Under the pieces are notes generated by a model, which had not been told where the DNA came from, ran no database searches, and worked only from the letters and a program-made list of their open reading frames with translations. 64,000 nt of DNA, from NCBI RefSeq assembly GCF_001425745.1, contig NZ_LMDF01000006.1:290494-354493 (forward strand), written 5' to 3'. A program made the position numbers and the translations under genes. Numbering within the stretch: position 1 is the stretch's first letter; each line of letters begins with the position of its first letter. Of the stretch, positions 34,347-43,129 are shown piece after piece. Source of the stretch: Caulobacter sp. Root343. GTDB lineage: Bacteria > Pseudomonadota > Alphaproteobacteria > Caulobacterales > Caulobacteraceae.

Positions 34347-36626
34347 TTACTTGCCCGCCGGAGAGACCGGCAGGCTCCGGGCCGCCAGGGTGACCTGGGC
34401 GGTGGAGGCGAGCGCCCGGGACGAGGATCCCAGGGCGACGTCGTATTGGCCGGCCGCGATCGACCAGCCGTGGGCCTTGCCGTCCCAGACCGCCAGCAGG
34501 CGCGGATCGACCGTCAGGGTGACGTGCTGGCTGGCGCCGGGCGCGAGGGACACCTTCTTGAAGCCGGCCAGGCGCTTGGGCGCTTCCCAACCACCGGCTT
34601 TCGGGCCGACATAGACCTGCGGCACGTCCTTGCCGGCGCGAGGGCCGACGTTCTTGACGTCGAAGCTGACCGTGACCTTGTCGCCGGCGGCGCTGGCCGT
34701 CAGGTTCGAATAGGCGAACTTGCTGTACGAGAGGCCGTGGCCGAACGGGAACAGCGGCTGGACCTGCTTGAGGTCGTACCACTTGTAGCCGACCGCGGCG
34801 CCTTCGATGTCGTAGTTCACGTCGAACAGGTCGCCGGGCTTCTTCGGATCGCCGTCCAGCTTGGGACGCGGCAGATCGGCCACGCTCTTGGGGAAGCTGA
34901 CGGGCAGGCGTCCCGACGCGTCGACCTCGCCGGTCAGCACGCGGGCGATGGCCTCGCCGCCGGCCGTGCCCGGATACCAGGCCTCGACCACGGCGCCGAC
35001 CTTGTCGAGCCACGGCATGACCACCGGACCGCCGGTGATCAGCACCACCACGGTCTTCTTGTTGGCCGAGGCCACCGCGTCGATCGTGGCGTCCTGGTTC
35101 CCGGGCAGGTTCAGGCTCTCGGCGTCCACCGACTCGGTGGTCCACTGGTCGGCGAAGACCAGGGCCAGGTCGCTCTCCGCCGCCAGCTTGGCGGCGCGGG
35201 CCGGGTCGGTCCCGTCGTCATAGACCACCTTGGCGCCGGGATAGCGGGCCTGCAGCGCCTTCAGCGGCGACGAGGGATAGTAGATCACCGGGCCCGGCCA
35301 GGTGGCGGGCTGCAGGCCTTTCACCGCGCGGCCGCCAGCCGGATAGACCTGGGACGAGCCGCCGCCCGACAGCACGCCGACGTCGGCATGGGCGCCGACC
35401 ACGGCGATGGTCTTGGCGGTCTTGACCAGGGGCAGCAGGTCGCCGTCGTTCTTCAGGAGGACGATGGCCTCCTCGGCGTCGGCCTGGGTGACCTTGGCGT
35501 GGGCGGCCAGCTCGGCGGCGGGCAACGCGTCCGGGCCGCCCTTCAGCGGATGGTCGACGAGGCCGCTGGCGAACATGGCGCGCAGCACGCGGCGGGCCAT
35601 GTCGTCGATCCGGGCCTGGCTGACCCGGCCGGCGGCGAGGTCGGCCTTCAGCGGCGCGCCGAAGAACGGCGCCTTGTCGAAGGCGTCCCCGGCCGACTCC
35701 TGGTCGAGGCCGGCATTGGCGGCCTTGGCCGACGAGTGGTCGGCGCCCCAGTCCGACATGACATAGCCCTTGTAGCCCCAGTCCTTCTTCAGGACGGTGT
35801 TCAAGAGCCAGTCGTTCTCGCAGGCATAGGTCCCGTTGACGCGGTTGTAGGCGCACATCACCGAGTGCGGGTCCGACTGCTCGATCGCGAACTGGAAGGC
35901 CAGCAGGTCCGAGGTGCGGGCGGCCGCGTCGCTGATGTTCGAGCTGACCACGAAGCGGCCGGTCTCCTGGCCGTTCAGGGCGTAGTGCTTGATCGTCGAG
36001 ATGATGTGGTTGGACTGGATGCCCTTGATCTGGGCCGCGACTATCGCGCCGGCCAGCCAGGGATCCTCGCCGCCATATTCGAAGTTCCGGCCGTTTCGCG
36101 GCTCGCGCATCAGGTTGATGCCGCCGGCCAGCTGGACGTTGAAGCCCGAGTCGCGGGCCTCCTTGCCGATCATCGCGCCGCCCTTGAAGGCCAGCTCCGG
36201 GTTCCAGGTGGCGGCGGTGGCGATGCCCGAGGGCAGGGCGGTGCGCGCGCGCAGGTCCTGGTGGCTGCCCTGGGTGGCGACGCCGACGCCGGCGTCGGTC
36301 TGCCACTGGCCCGGAATGCCCAGGCGCGGCACGCCGGCGACATAGCCGGCCGAGGCGTCCAGCGAGTCCGGATGGCGCGTGTACTTCGGCTTCATGTCCG
36401 AGCCGAAGTAGCCGAAGATGATCGTGAACTTCTCGTCGTTGGTCATCGCCGCCAAAGCGAGGTCGGCCCGCTTGTCGGCGGCGAGCTTGGCGTTCAGCCA
36501 CGGGTGAGCCGGCGCGGCGGCGGGCTTCTTGGCGGCTTGGGCCAGCGCCGGGGCGACGGTCAGCGCCGAGGCCGAGGCGCCGATCAGCAGGGCGAGCGTC
36601 AGGCCCCGCCAGGTCGTCGAAGTCAT
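34347..36626 (-). CDS. Exported GH3 family beta-glucosidase/xylosidase
   Basis: A 759-residue enzyme with a signal peptide (about residues 1-30, LALLIGASASALTVAPALAQ). Domain order is that of BglX-type GH3: TIM barrel, alpha/beta sandwich, and C-terminal fibronectin-III-like domain (about 680-750). The catalytic nucleophile is D292 in VMSDWGAD. It hydrolyses beta-linked oligosaccharides in the periplasm. Upstream on the same strand is the LacI regulator, and downstream the aldose dehydrogenase. The locus therefore looks like uptake (TonB receptor at 38 kb), hydrolysis and sugar oxidation. Confidence 0.93.
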   Translation of the reverse strand: MTSTTWRGLTLALLIGASASALTVAPALAQAAKKPAAAPAHPWLNAKLAADKRADLALAAMTNDEKFTIIFGYFGSDMKPKYTRHPDSLDASAGYVAGVPRLGIPGQWQTDAGVGVATQGSHQDLRARTALPSGIATAATWNPELAFKGGAMIGKEARDSGFNVQLAGGINLMREPRNGRNFEYGGEDPWLAGAIVAAQIKGIQSNHIISTIKHYALNGQETGRFVVSSNISDAAARTSDLLAFQFAIEQSDPHSVMCAYNRVNGTYACENDWLLNTVLKKDWGYKGYVMSDWGADHSSAKAANAGLDQESAGDAFDKAPFFGAPLKADLAAGRVSQARIDDMARRVLRAMFASGLVDHPLKGGPDALPAAELAAHAKVTQADAEEAIVLLKNDGDLLPLVKTAKTIAVVGAHADVGVLSGGGSSQVYPAGGRAVKGLQPATWPGPVIYYPSSPLKALQARYPGAKVVYDDGTDPARAAKLAAESDLALVFADQWTTESVDAESLNLPGNQDATIDAVASANKKTVVVLITGGPVVMPWLDKVGAVVEAWYPGTAGGEAIARVLTGEVDASGRLPVSFPKSVADLPRPKLDGDPKKPGDLFDVNYDIEGAAVGYKWYDLKQVQPLFPFGHGLSYSKFAYSNLTASAAGDKVTVSFDVKNVGPRAGKDVPQVYVGPKAGGWEAPKRLAGFKKVSLAPGASQHVTLTVDPRLLAVWDGKAHGWSIAAGQYDVALGSSSRALASTAQVTLAARSLPVSPAGK

Positions 36627-36686
36627 GTTTCCTCCGTGGTCTTGTTCTAGAGCCCCGCGCGGCGTCGGACCGCGGCGGGGGAGGGT

Positions 36687-37730
36687 TTAAGTCTTGCGGC
36701 GGGGCGGCGAGCCGCTCCGCGCGGGACCGGTGGACTCGCGCACTACCAGGCTGTGCTGCGCGAGGAAGGGGGTGTTGGTCTTGCCGGCGCCCTCGTTGGC
36801 GTTCCACGCGGCGAAGGCCTGCATCGCGCGCAGGGCCATCTGTTCGAACGGCTGGCGGATGGTGGTGAGAGCGGGCCAGATCACGCCGGCGATCGGCGCG
36901 TCGTCGAAGCCGACCACCGACACGTCGTCGGGGATGCGCAGGCCCCGACGCTGGACCTCCATGCAGGTGGCGGCGGCCATGTCGTCGTTGCTGGCGAAGA
37001 TCGCGGTCGGCGGCTCGTCGATGTCCAGCAGCGCCTTGGCCGCGTCGATGCCGGTCTTGAAGGTGAACTCGCCCTGCACGATCAGCTCGGGCGACGGACG
37101 GGGGAGGCCCCGGGCCGCATAGGCCTCGAAGAAGCCGTTGCGGCGATGGGTGCTGGCGGCGTGGTCCGGATGGCCGGCGATGTGGCCGATCCGGGTGTGG
37201 CCCAGCGAGAACAGGTGCTCGACCACCTCGCGCGCGGCGGCGCGATCGTCCATGCCGATGGCCGGGAAATAGGGATCCGGCGTGGTGGGGGCGATCAGCA
37301 CGCAGCGCACGTCCAGCTCGCGCATCAGCTCCTTCATCGGGCCGAAGTCGCACTCGGGCGGCAGCAGGATCATCTCGCGGATGCCGCCGTCGCGCACGAA
37401 GGCGCGGACCCGGTCCTGCCAGCCGGGGACGGGTCCTTCCGACAGGTCGACCGACAGGTGACGGCCGGTCTCGACGCAGGCCAGCAGCAGGGCGTGATGG
37501 ACGCGGGTGTGATAGCCGCCGGACGGGTCGCCCATCAGCACGCCGACCGAGCCGGAGCCCTGCGAGCGCAGGCTGCGGGCCACGGCGCTGGGCTGGTAGC
37601 CAAGGTCCTGCATGGCCGCGCGGACGCGATCACGCGTCTTGGCGCTGACGCTGTCGTGATCGTTGAGAACGCGGGAGACGGTCTTGGGCGAAACGCCCGC
37701 CCGTTCGGCCACGTCTGTGATCGTTGTCAT
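36687..37730 (-). CDS. LacI family transcriptional regulator
   Basis: A 347-residue regulator with the LacI helix-turn-helix ITDVAERAGVSPKTVSRVLNDHDSVSAKTRDRVRAAMQDLGYQPSAVARSLRS at residues 3-58, and a periplasmic-binding-protein-like sensor domain behind it (GHTRIGHIAGHP, AIFASNDDMA, VSVVGFDDAPI). The start at ATG 37730 follows GGGGACC; nine more codons are open upstream. The gene lies between the GH3 glycosidase and the TonB receptor and most likely controls them. Its sugar effector is unknown. Confidence 0.93.
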   Translation of the reverse strand: MTTITDVAERAGVSPKTVSRVLNDHDSVSAKTRDRVRAAMQDLGYQPSAVARSLRSQGSGSVGVLMGDPSGGYHTRVHHALLLACVETGRHLSVDLSEGPVPGWQDRVRAFVRDGGIREMILLPPECDFGPMKELMRELDVRCVLIAPTTPDPYFPAIGMDDRAAAREVVEHLFSLGHTRIGHIAGHPDHAASTHRRNGFFEAYAARGLPRPSPELIVQGEFTFKTGIDAAKALLDIDEPPTAIFASNDDMAAATCMEVQRRGLRIPDDVSVVGFDDAPIAGVIWPALTTIRQPFEQMALRAMQAFAAWNANEGAGKTNTPFLAQHSLVVRESTGPARSGSPPRRKT

Positions 37731-38377
37731 TGGTCCCCGTACCCGCTCCACCGCCAAGCTTGCCGCGCCACCCCATCAGTGAAAGGCGGCGCCCGCAAGG
37801 CGGCGAACGTCCAAAGCCATAGTCCATGCTGTCCTGAATGTCATGTCATCAGGACAATAATGGGTCAAAATTAGTCGATCAGTAGGACATTATCAGGACA
37901 TTTACGACGGTTGACGTCGCGTCTTCAGGGGTTTCCGGTGGTTGCCCACGTCTCGACCGAGATGTTGCGACGATAGTGTGAAGCTCCTAGCGCCGGCGTG
38001 CCACGTGGAAGAAAAATGTGAGTAAAATCAATGATAAGCATGGCCGGTGACGATTGATTGAAGCATTCGGTCTCGCCGAGATTTCGGTTCAAGGTCTGGT
38101 CGCGGATGCTCGAAAACCCTTGTCTCGCAAGAATGACAACGTTGACATTGTTGTTGACTTGATCGGGACATTTGGCGAAGGTGCCGGCGTTCGATGAAGG
38201 CGCGGGGCTGGAATCGAACATCTGGGCGCCGAGGCCGCCGAGGGATTGGACAGTCGCCGGACAGGCGTCTGGACACGCCCGCAAAGTCTCAAACGTTCCT
38301 CGACAGCCGCCATCAGAGCGGCGGCGCGAGGCGCGGGCGGGCGGCCAATAAGAACGATTCATTTGGGGAGCGAGCAA
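37731..38377. other. 647-base regulatory gap between LacI gene and TonB receptor
   Basis: This is the longest gene-free stretch before a receptor gene in the window and has lower GC than its surroundings. It holds the AGGACA-type repeated motifs at 37830-37902, a further GGGACATTT at 38165-38173, and a doubled TTGAC (TTGACATTGTTGTTGAC) near 38140-38158, which may be -35 elements of the receptor promoter. No coding frame of good quality was found on either strand. Confidence 0.6.
37830..37902. promoter_or_regulatory. Cluster of AGGACA half-sites upstream of TonB receptor
   Basis: TGTCCTGA (37830-37837) and its complement TCAGGACA (37849-37856) form a perfect eight-base inverted repeat with an 11-base spacer. 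Then AGGACATT occurs twice, at 37884-37891 and 37895-37902, as direct repeats 11 bases apart. A site with this half-site in both orientations and one-helical-turn spacing fits a dimeric regulator bound cooperatively. Confidence 0.6.
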
Positions 38378-41300
38378 TTGTCACAGGAAGCAAGGAAAGC
38401 CGTGCTCAGGCGCGGCCTGACGCTGGCGCTGGTCGCCGGCGCGTCGCAACTGGCCCTGGTCAGCGGGGCCTTCGCCCAGCAGGCCGACGGAACCCAGGTC
38501 GAAGAGATCGTCGTCACCGGCGTTCGCGGGTCACAGATCAAGTCGGTCGACGTCAAGCGCCGCGAGGCCTCGATCGTCGACGCCATCTCGGCGGAAGACA
38601 TCGGCAAGCTGCCCGACGTCACCATCGCCGACTCGCTGCAGCGGATCTCGGGCGTGCAGATCCAGCGCGACGCCGGTGAAGGCAAGACCGTCAACATCCG
38701 CGGCCTGCGGCAGGTCATCACCCTGCTGAACGGCGAGCAGTACCTCAGCGCCGGCAACATGGGCTCGGCCCAGCCCGACTTGTTGGACGTGCCGTCGCAG
38801 CTGATGAACCAGGTGCTGGTCTACAAGTCGACCGACCCGAAGAACGCCCTGTCGGGCATCTCGGGCACCATCGACCTGCGCACCCGCCGTCCGTTCCAGT
38901 TCGACCAGGGCCTGACCTTCACGGGCGCGGCCGAGGCGCAGCGTGGCGACCGCACCAAGAAGGACGACTATCTGGTCAACGGCGTCGTCAACTGGCGCAA
39001 CGAGCGGGTCGGCCTGATGGTCGGCGTCGCCGCCAGCGAGGCCAATCTCGGCAACAACTATTCGGGCACCGTCGGCCTGTCGGGCAACAACGACTGGGGC
39101 GGCGGCTTCGCCACCAGCTACATCTCGCCCCACGGCTACGAGAGCTTCAACCGGGTGGTCGAGCGCAAGCGCCTCGGCATCAACGCGGCGTTCGAGGCCG
39201 ACCTGGGCGAGGGCTTCACCCTGATCGCCGAGGGCTTCTACGCCAAGCTCGACGAATACAACCGCGCCGTCGGCATCAACATCTCCAACCGCTGGGACGG
39301 CGGCGCCTTCGGCACCTGGAACAAGCCGACCGTGTCCTCGCCCGTCGGCATCGGCAACTGGCTGGCGGTCGACGAGTACGACATCAACGCGTGGTGGGTG
39401 AACTCCTTCACCGTCAACCGCACGACCAAGTCGAAGACCAAGAACTACAATCTCGAACTCAACTACGACAACGGCGGTCCGTTCACCTTCGAGGCCCGCG
39501 CCATCCGCGCCGACGGCGATCGGCTCAGCATGAATGGCCAGGCCCAGGGCGACCTGAGCAACTGGCGCTATGCCGACGGCCGCTTCAACCTGTTCCGGGA
39601 TCCGGCCGACCGCACGCGCGGCACGTTCTATCCCAAGGCCATCTGCGACAAGTTCGGCTCTTCGCGCCGCACCAACGCCGTCACCGGCAGCGCTGGCGGC
39701 TGCTTCCTGGATCCGAACCCGCTGGGCTACGGCGCCAATCCGCAGCTGCACTACGACATCAGCGGCGACCACCCGGTGTGGAGCGGCTTCGACCGTCCTC
39801 TGGCCGGCGGCCTGGGCGCGGGCAAGTCCCTCAAGGACTACATGGCCAACAAGGACAGCTACGCCATCGGGGCCTTCTCGTCGGAGGGCAACAACGAAGT
39901 CAATTCGGACATGAACGTGTTCCGCGCCGACGGTCACTACAAGTTCGACGACAAGCTGCTGGGCTTCATCACCAAGGTCGACGGCGGCGTGCGGCAGAGC
40001 GAACGCTCGGTCGAGGTCGAGCAGTTCCACCTGTTCTCGGGCTTCTACGGCGGCTCGCCGGGCGCGGTGCAGGCCAACGGCTCGCCCGTTCCGGCCGGCG
40101 GCTGCGAGGCCCAGTGGAAGGCCATCGACGTCGTCATGAACCAGAACCAGTGCCAGGCGGGCGAGTTCGTGCCCGACCCGGTCACCGGCAAGCCGGTGTT
40201 CCAAGGCTACACGGTCAATGCGCCGACCCGTCTGGACACCTACAACAACGTGGTCTGGGTCGACGACCTGGGCGGCGTGACCAGCGGCATGCCGGGCTTC
40301 TGGGCCATCGACCCGCGCGACTTCGACGACGCCGAGGCCTTCCACAAGAAGGTGTTCGGCGGCGCCATCCGCGTCCAGGTCCCGGGCCAGACCTATGACG
40401 TCAGCCTGCGCGAGCAGAGCGCCTACGGCGCGGCCAATTTCGAGGCCGGCGGCCTGTCGGGCAACTTCGGCCTGCGGGTGATCGAGACCGAGCTGACGGT
40501 GAAGCAGAACCTCACCGGCGACACCCGCAACTACGGCGACACTAACGCCGACGCGGGCGACAACGTCACCAAGCGCAAGTACACCGACTGGCTGCCGTCG
40601 CTGAACGTCTCCTATGACGTCAACGACCACCTGAAGCTCCGCTTCGCCTACAGCAAGACGATGCAGCCGCTCGACCTGGGCAACTATGGCGGCGGTCTGA
40701 AGATCAACACCGCCGACTGCGGCGCGGCCCTGCCGAACGTCCGCTGCGTCACCAGCGCCGAGGCGTCGGGCAACCCGATGCTGGATCCCTGGCGGTCGCA
40801 GAACTTCGACGGCGCCATCGAGTACTATTTCGGCCGCGCCTCGATGCTGAACATCTCGGCCTTCAAGCTGAAGATCGACAGCTTCGTCACCAATGGCGTC
40901 ACCACCGGCCGCTTCCCCGACCAGGACGGCGTGACCCGCCGCACGGTCAACGTCACCCTGCCCATCCAGGGCGACGGCGGCGAGGTGAAGGGCCTGGAAG
41001 TCGGCGCCAAGCTGGCGGTCAGCGACTTCCTGCCCGACGCCGGCTTCTTCTCGAACTTCGGCGTGGACACCAACTACACCTACTCGCCGAGCAAGGAGTC
41101 GCGGACCGGTCTGGACGGCGAGGAGCTGGCCTTCCAGGACAACTCCAAGCACCAGTTCAACCTGGTCGGCTGGTACCAGGACGACAAGCTGCAGGCGCGC
41201 GTCGCCTACAACTATCGCACCGACCGCCTGGCCGAGGTGATGAGCAACAACATCCCGATCTACCAGAACAGCACGGGCTATGTGGACGTGAACGTCAGCT

Positions 41301-41458
41301 ACAACGTTCGCGACAACGTCACCGTCTACTTCAACGGGTCGAACGTGACCGGCGAGATCGAGGATTACTACGCTCGTTTCGCCAAGGGTAAGACCCAGTA
41401 CATCCGCCAGAACGAGTTCGAGCCCCGCTACACGCTGGGCGTCCGGGCGCGCTGGTAA
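38378..41458 (+). CDS. TonB-dependent receptor (carbohydrate-type)
   Basis: An outer-membrane receptor of 1026 residues. After a signal peptide (ending SGAFAQQA) comes the TonB box region EEIVVTG, then the plug (ADSLQRISGVQIQRDAGEGKTVNIRGL to about 210) and a long barrel that ends in the aromatic terminus RARW. I chose the TTG at 38378, which has GGGGAG upstream; a GTG at 38402 (with AAGGA) is the alternative and would shorten the signal by eight residues. The downstream halogenase genes and upstream LacI/GH3 genes suggest that the ligand is a glycan or a glycosylated aromatic. No STN signalling domain is present. Confidence 0.9.
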   Translation: MSQEARKAVLRRGLTLALVAGASQLALVSGAFAQQADGTQVEEIVVTGVRGSQIKSVDVKRREASIVDAISAEDIGKLPDVTIADSLQRISGVQIQRDAGEGKTVNIRGLRQVITLLNGEQYLSAGNMGSAQPDLLDVPSQLMNQVLVYKSTDPKNALSGISGTIDLRTRRPFQFDQGLTFTGAAEAQRGDRTKKDDYLVNGVVNWRNERVGLMVGVAASEANLGNNYSGTVGLSGNNDWGGGFATSYISPHGYESFNRVVERKRLGINAAFEADLGEGFTLIAEGFYAKLDEYNRAVGINISNRWDGGAFGTWNKPTVSSPVGIGNWLAVDEYDINAWWVNSFTVNRTTKSKTKNYNLELNYDNGGPFTFEARAIRADGDRLSMNGQAQGDLSNWRYADGRFNLFRDPADRTRGTFYPKAICDKFGSSRRTNAVTGSAGGCFLDPNPLGYGANPQLHYDISGDHPVWSGFDRPLAGGLGAGKSLKDYMANKDSYAIGAFSSEGNNEVNSDMNVFRADGHYKFDDKLLGFITKVDGGVRQSERSVEVEQFHLFSGFYGGSPGAVQANGSPVPAGGCEAQWKAIDVVMNQNQCQAGEFVPDPVTGKPVFQGYTVNAPTRLDTYNNVVWVDDLGGVTSGMPGFWAIDPRDFDDAEAFHKKVFGGAIRVQVPGQTYDVSLREQSAYGAANFEAGGLSGNFGLRVIETELTVKQNLTGDTRNYGDTNADAGDNVTKRKYTDWLPSLNVSYDVNDHLKLRFAYSKTMQPLDLGNYGGGLKINTADCGAALPNVRCVTSAEASGNPMLDPWRSQNFDGAIEYYFGRASMLNISAFKLKIDSFVTNGVTTGRFPDQDGVTRRTVNVTLPIQGDGGEVKGLEVGAKLAVSDFLPDAGFFSNFGVDTNYTYSPSKESRTGLDGEELAFQDNSKHQFNLVGWYQDDKLQARVAYNYRTDRLAEVMSNNIPIYQNSTGYVDVNVSYNVRDNVTVYFNGSNVTGEIEDYYARFAKGKTQYIRQNEFEPRYTLGVRARW

Positions 41459-41479
41459 ACCATCCCTCTGACCTCCTGC

Positions 41480-41514
41480 GGCCGCCGTGAACCCTCACGG
41501 CGGCCACTTTTTTC
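41480..41514 (+). terminator. Strong terminator after the TonB receptor
   Basis: GGCCGCCGTGA (41480-41490) pairs perfectly with TCACGGCGGCC (41495-41505) around ACCC, followed by ACTTTTTTC. It lies between the receptor and the first halogenase, so the halogenases depend on read-through or on their own promoter. Confidence 0.9.
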
Positions 41515-41598
41515 AGGAGGCGGGGCCTGTCCGGTCGTGACGTGAGCCGATAGCTTGCGGCCAACCGGACCTCCAAGAGACCGGAGTGGGAGCGCTCC

Positions 41599-43119
41599 AT
41601 GCAGGACAACCGAATCCGCAAGCTCGTGATCGTCGGCGGCGGGACCGCCGGCTGGATGGCGGCCGCGGCGCTGCGCCGGCACTTCCAGGGCGGCCCGCTC
41701 GAGATCACCCTGGTCGAGAGCTCCGAGATCGGTACGATCGGGGTGGGCGAGGCGACCATCCCCACCATCCGCGGCTTCTACCAGCGGCTGGGCCTCTCCG
41801 ACATCGAGGTGATGCGGGCCACGGGGGCCACCTGCAAGCTGGGCATCCGCTTCAACGGCTGGGCCGGCGAGGGTCAGTCGTTCATCCATCCGTTCGGCCT
41901 GTTCGGCCAGGACCTGCGCGGAATCCCGTTCCACCACTATTGGCGGAAGCTCGCCCAGGCCGGCGAGCCGACCGACATCGCCGACTACTCGCTAGGCGCC
42001 TCGCTGGCGGCGGCGGGCAAGTTCATGGCCCCGCCGCGCAACCCCGCCTCCAGTCTGTCGATCTTCGACTGGGCCCTGCACTTCGACGCCAGCCTGTTCG
42101 CGCAGCTGATGCGCCGGGTGGCCGAGGACAACGGCGTGCGCCGCATCGACGCCAAGGTCACCAAGGTCAACCTGCGGCCCGAGGACGGCTTCGTCGCCTC
42201 GTTGGACCTGCATACCGGCGAGACGCTCGAGGGCGACCTGTTCATCGACTGCTCGGGCTTCCGGGGCCTGCTGATCGAGGAAGCGCTCCGGACGGGCTAC
42301 GAGAGCTGGAGCGACGTGCTGTTCTGCGACCGCGCCTACGCCGTCCAGAGCGAAGGGGTCGGCGACCCGATGCCCTATACCGACGTCACGGCCCAGAGCG
42401 CCGGCTGGCGCTGGCGCATCCCGCTGCAGCACCGCTACGGCAACGGCTACGTCTATTCCTCGCGCCATGTCAGCGACGAGGACGCCCTGGCCGAGCTGAA
42501 GGCCGCCGTGCCCGACCCGCCGCTGCACGAGCCGCGCCAGATCCGCTTCAATCCCGGTCGCCGCAAGCAGGCCTGGAACAAGAACGTCATCGCCCTGGGC
42601 CTGGCGTCCGGCTTCCTGGAGCCGCTGGAAAGCACCTCGATCGCGCTGATCGAGACGGGCGTCGAAAAGATCAAGGCGCTGTTCCCGGACAAGGACTTCG
42701 CGCCCGAACTGGTCGACGAGTTCAACGATTGGTCCAAGCGCGAGATGGAGCGCGTGCGCGACTTCATCATCCTGCACTATTGGGCCAACAAGCGGGGCGA
42801 TACGGCCTTCTGGCGCGACTGCAACACCATCACCTTGCCCGACACGCTCCAGCGCAAGGTCGAGCTATTCCGCCAGCGCGGCCACTTCGTCCGCTATCGC
42901 TGGGAGATGTTCCAGCCGGCCAGCTGGATGGCGATCTATGCCGGCTTCGGACTGCTGCCGGAGATGGTCGATCCGGCCTTGGACGGCATCGATCCGAAGA
43001 CGCTCAGCGCGCCGCTGGCCGAGATGCGCAAGGCCGTTCGCGAGGTGGTCGCCGCCGCCCCGCCGCACGGCGCCTTCCTCGAAGAATATTGCCGCCCTGT
43101 TCCCATAGCCGCCCAGTAG
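41599..43119 (+). CDS. Flavin-dependent tryptophan-type halogenase, first copy
   Basis: A 506-residue FADH2-dependent halogenase. The FAD motif VGGGTAGWMAA is at residues 12-22, the catalytic lysine is K80 in ATCKLGIRF, the second signature WRWRIP lies near 270, and the partner glutamate is E344 in EPLESTSI. These match PrnA K79 and E346 in type and spacing. The enzyme would chlorinate or brominate an electron-rich aromatic using reduced flavin from an unlinked reductase. GGAGCGCTCC, a ten-base palindrome, directly precedes the ATG. A closely related gene follows after ten bases. Confidence 0.92.
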   Translation: MQDNRIRKLVIVGGGTAGWMAAAALRRHFQGGPLEITLVESSEIGTIGVGEATIPTIRGFYQRLGLSDIEVMRATGATCKLGIRFNGWAGEGQSFIHPFGLFGQDLRGIPFHHYWRKLAQAGEPTDIADYSLGASLAAAGKFMAPPRNPASSLSIFDWALHFDASLFAQLMRRVAEDNGVRRIDAKVTKVNLRPEDGFVASLDLHTGETLEGDLFIDCSGFRGLLIEEALRTGYESWSDVLFCDRAYAVQSEGVGDPMPYTDVTAQSAGWRWRIPLQHRYGNGYVYSSRHVSDEDALAELKAAVPDPPLHEPRQIRFNPGRRKQAWNKNVIALGLASGFLEPLESTSIALIETGVEKIKALFPDKDFAPELVDEFNDWSKREMERVRDFIILHYWANKRGDTAFWRDCNTITLPDTLQRKVELFRQRGHFVRYRWEMFQPASWMAIYAGFGLLPEMVDPALDGIDPKTLSAPLAEMRKAVREVVAAAPPHGAFLEEYCRPVPIAAQ

Positions 43120-43129
43120 GAGGCTCCCG

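Noticed and set aside
34446..36650. 734-codon plus-strand frame
   Set aside because: Antisense to the GH3 glycosidase, repetitive composition, no domain match.
38531..41152. 873-codon minus-strand frame
   Set aside because: Antisense to the TonB receptor, with the valine/aspartate/glutamine-rich composition typical of such shadows.
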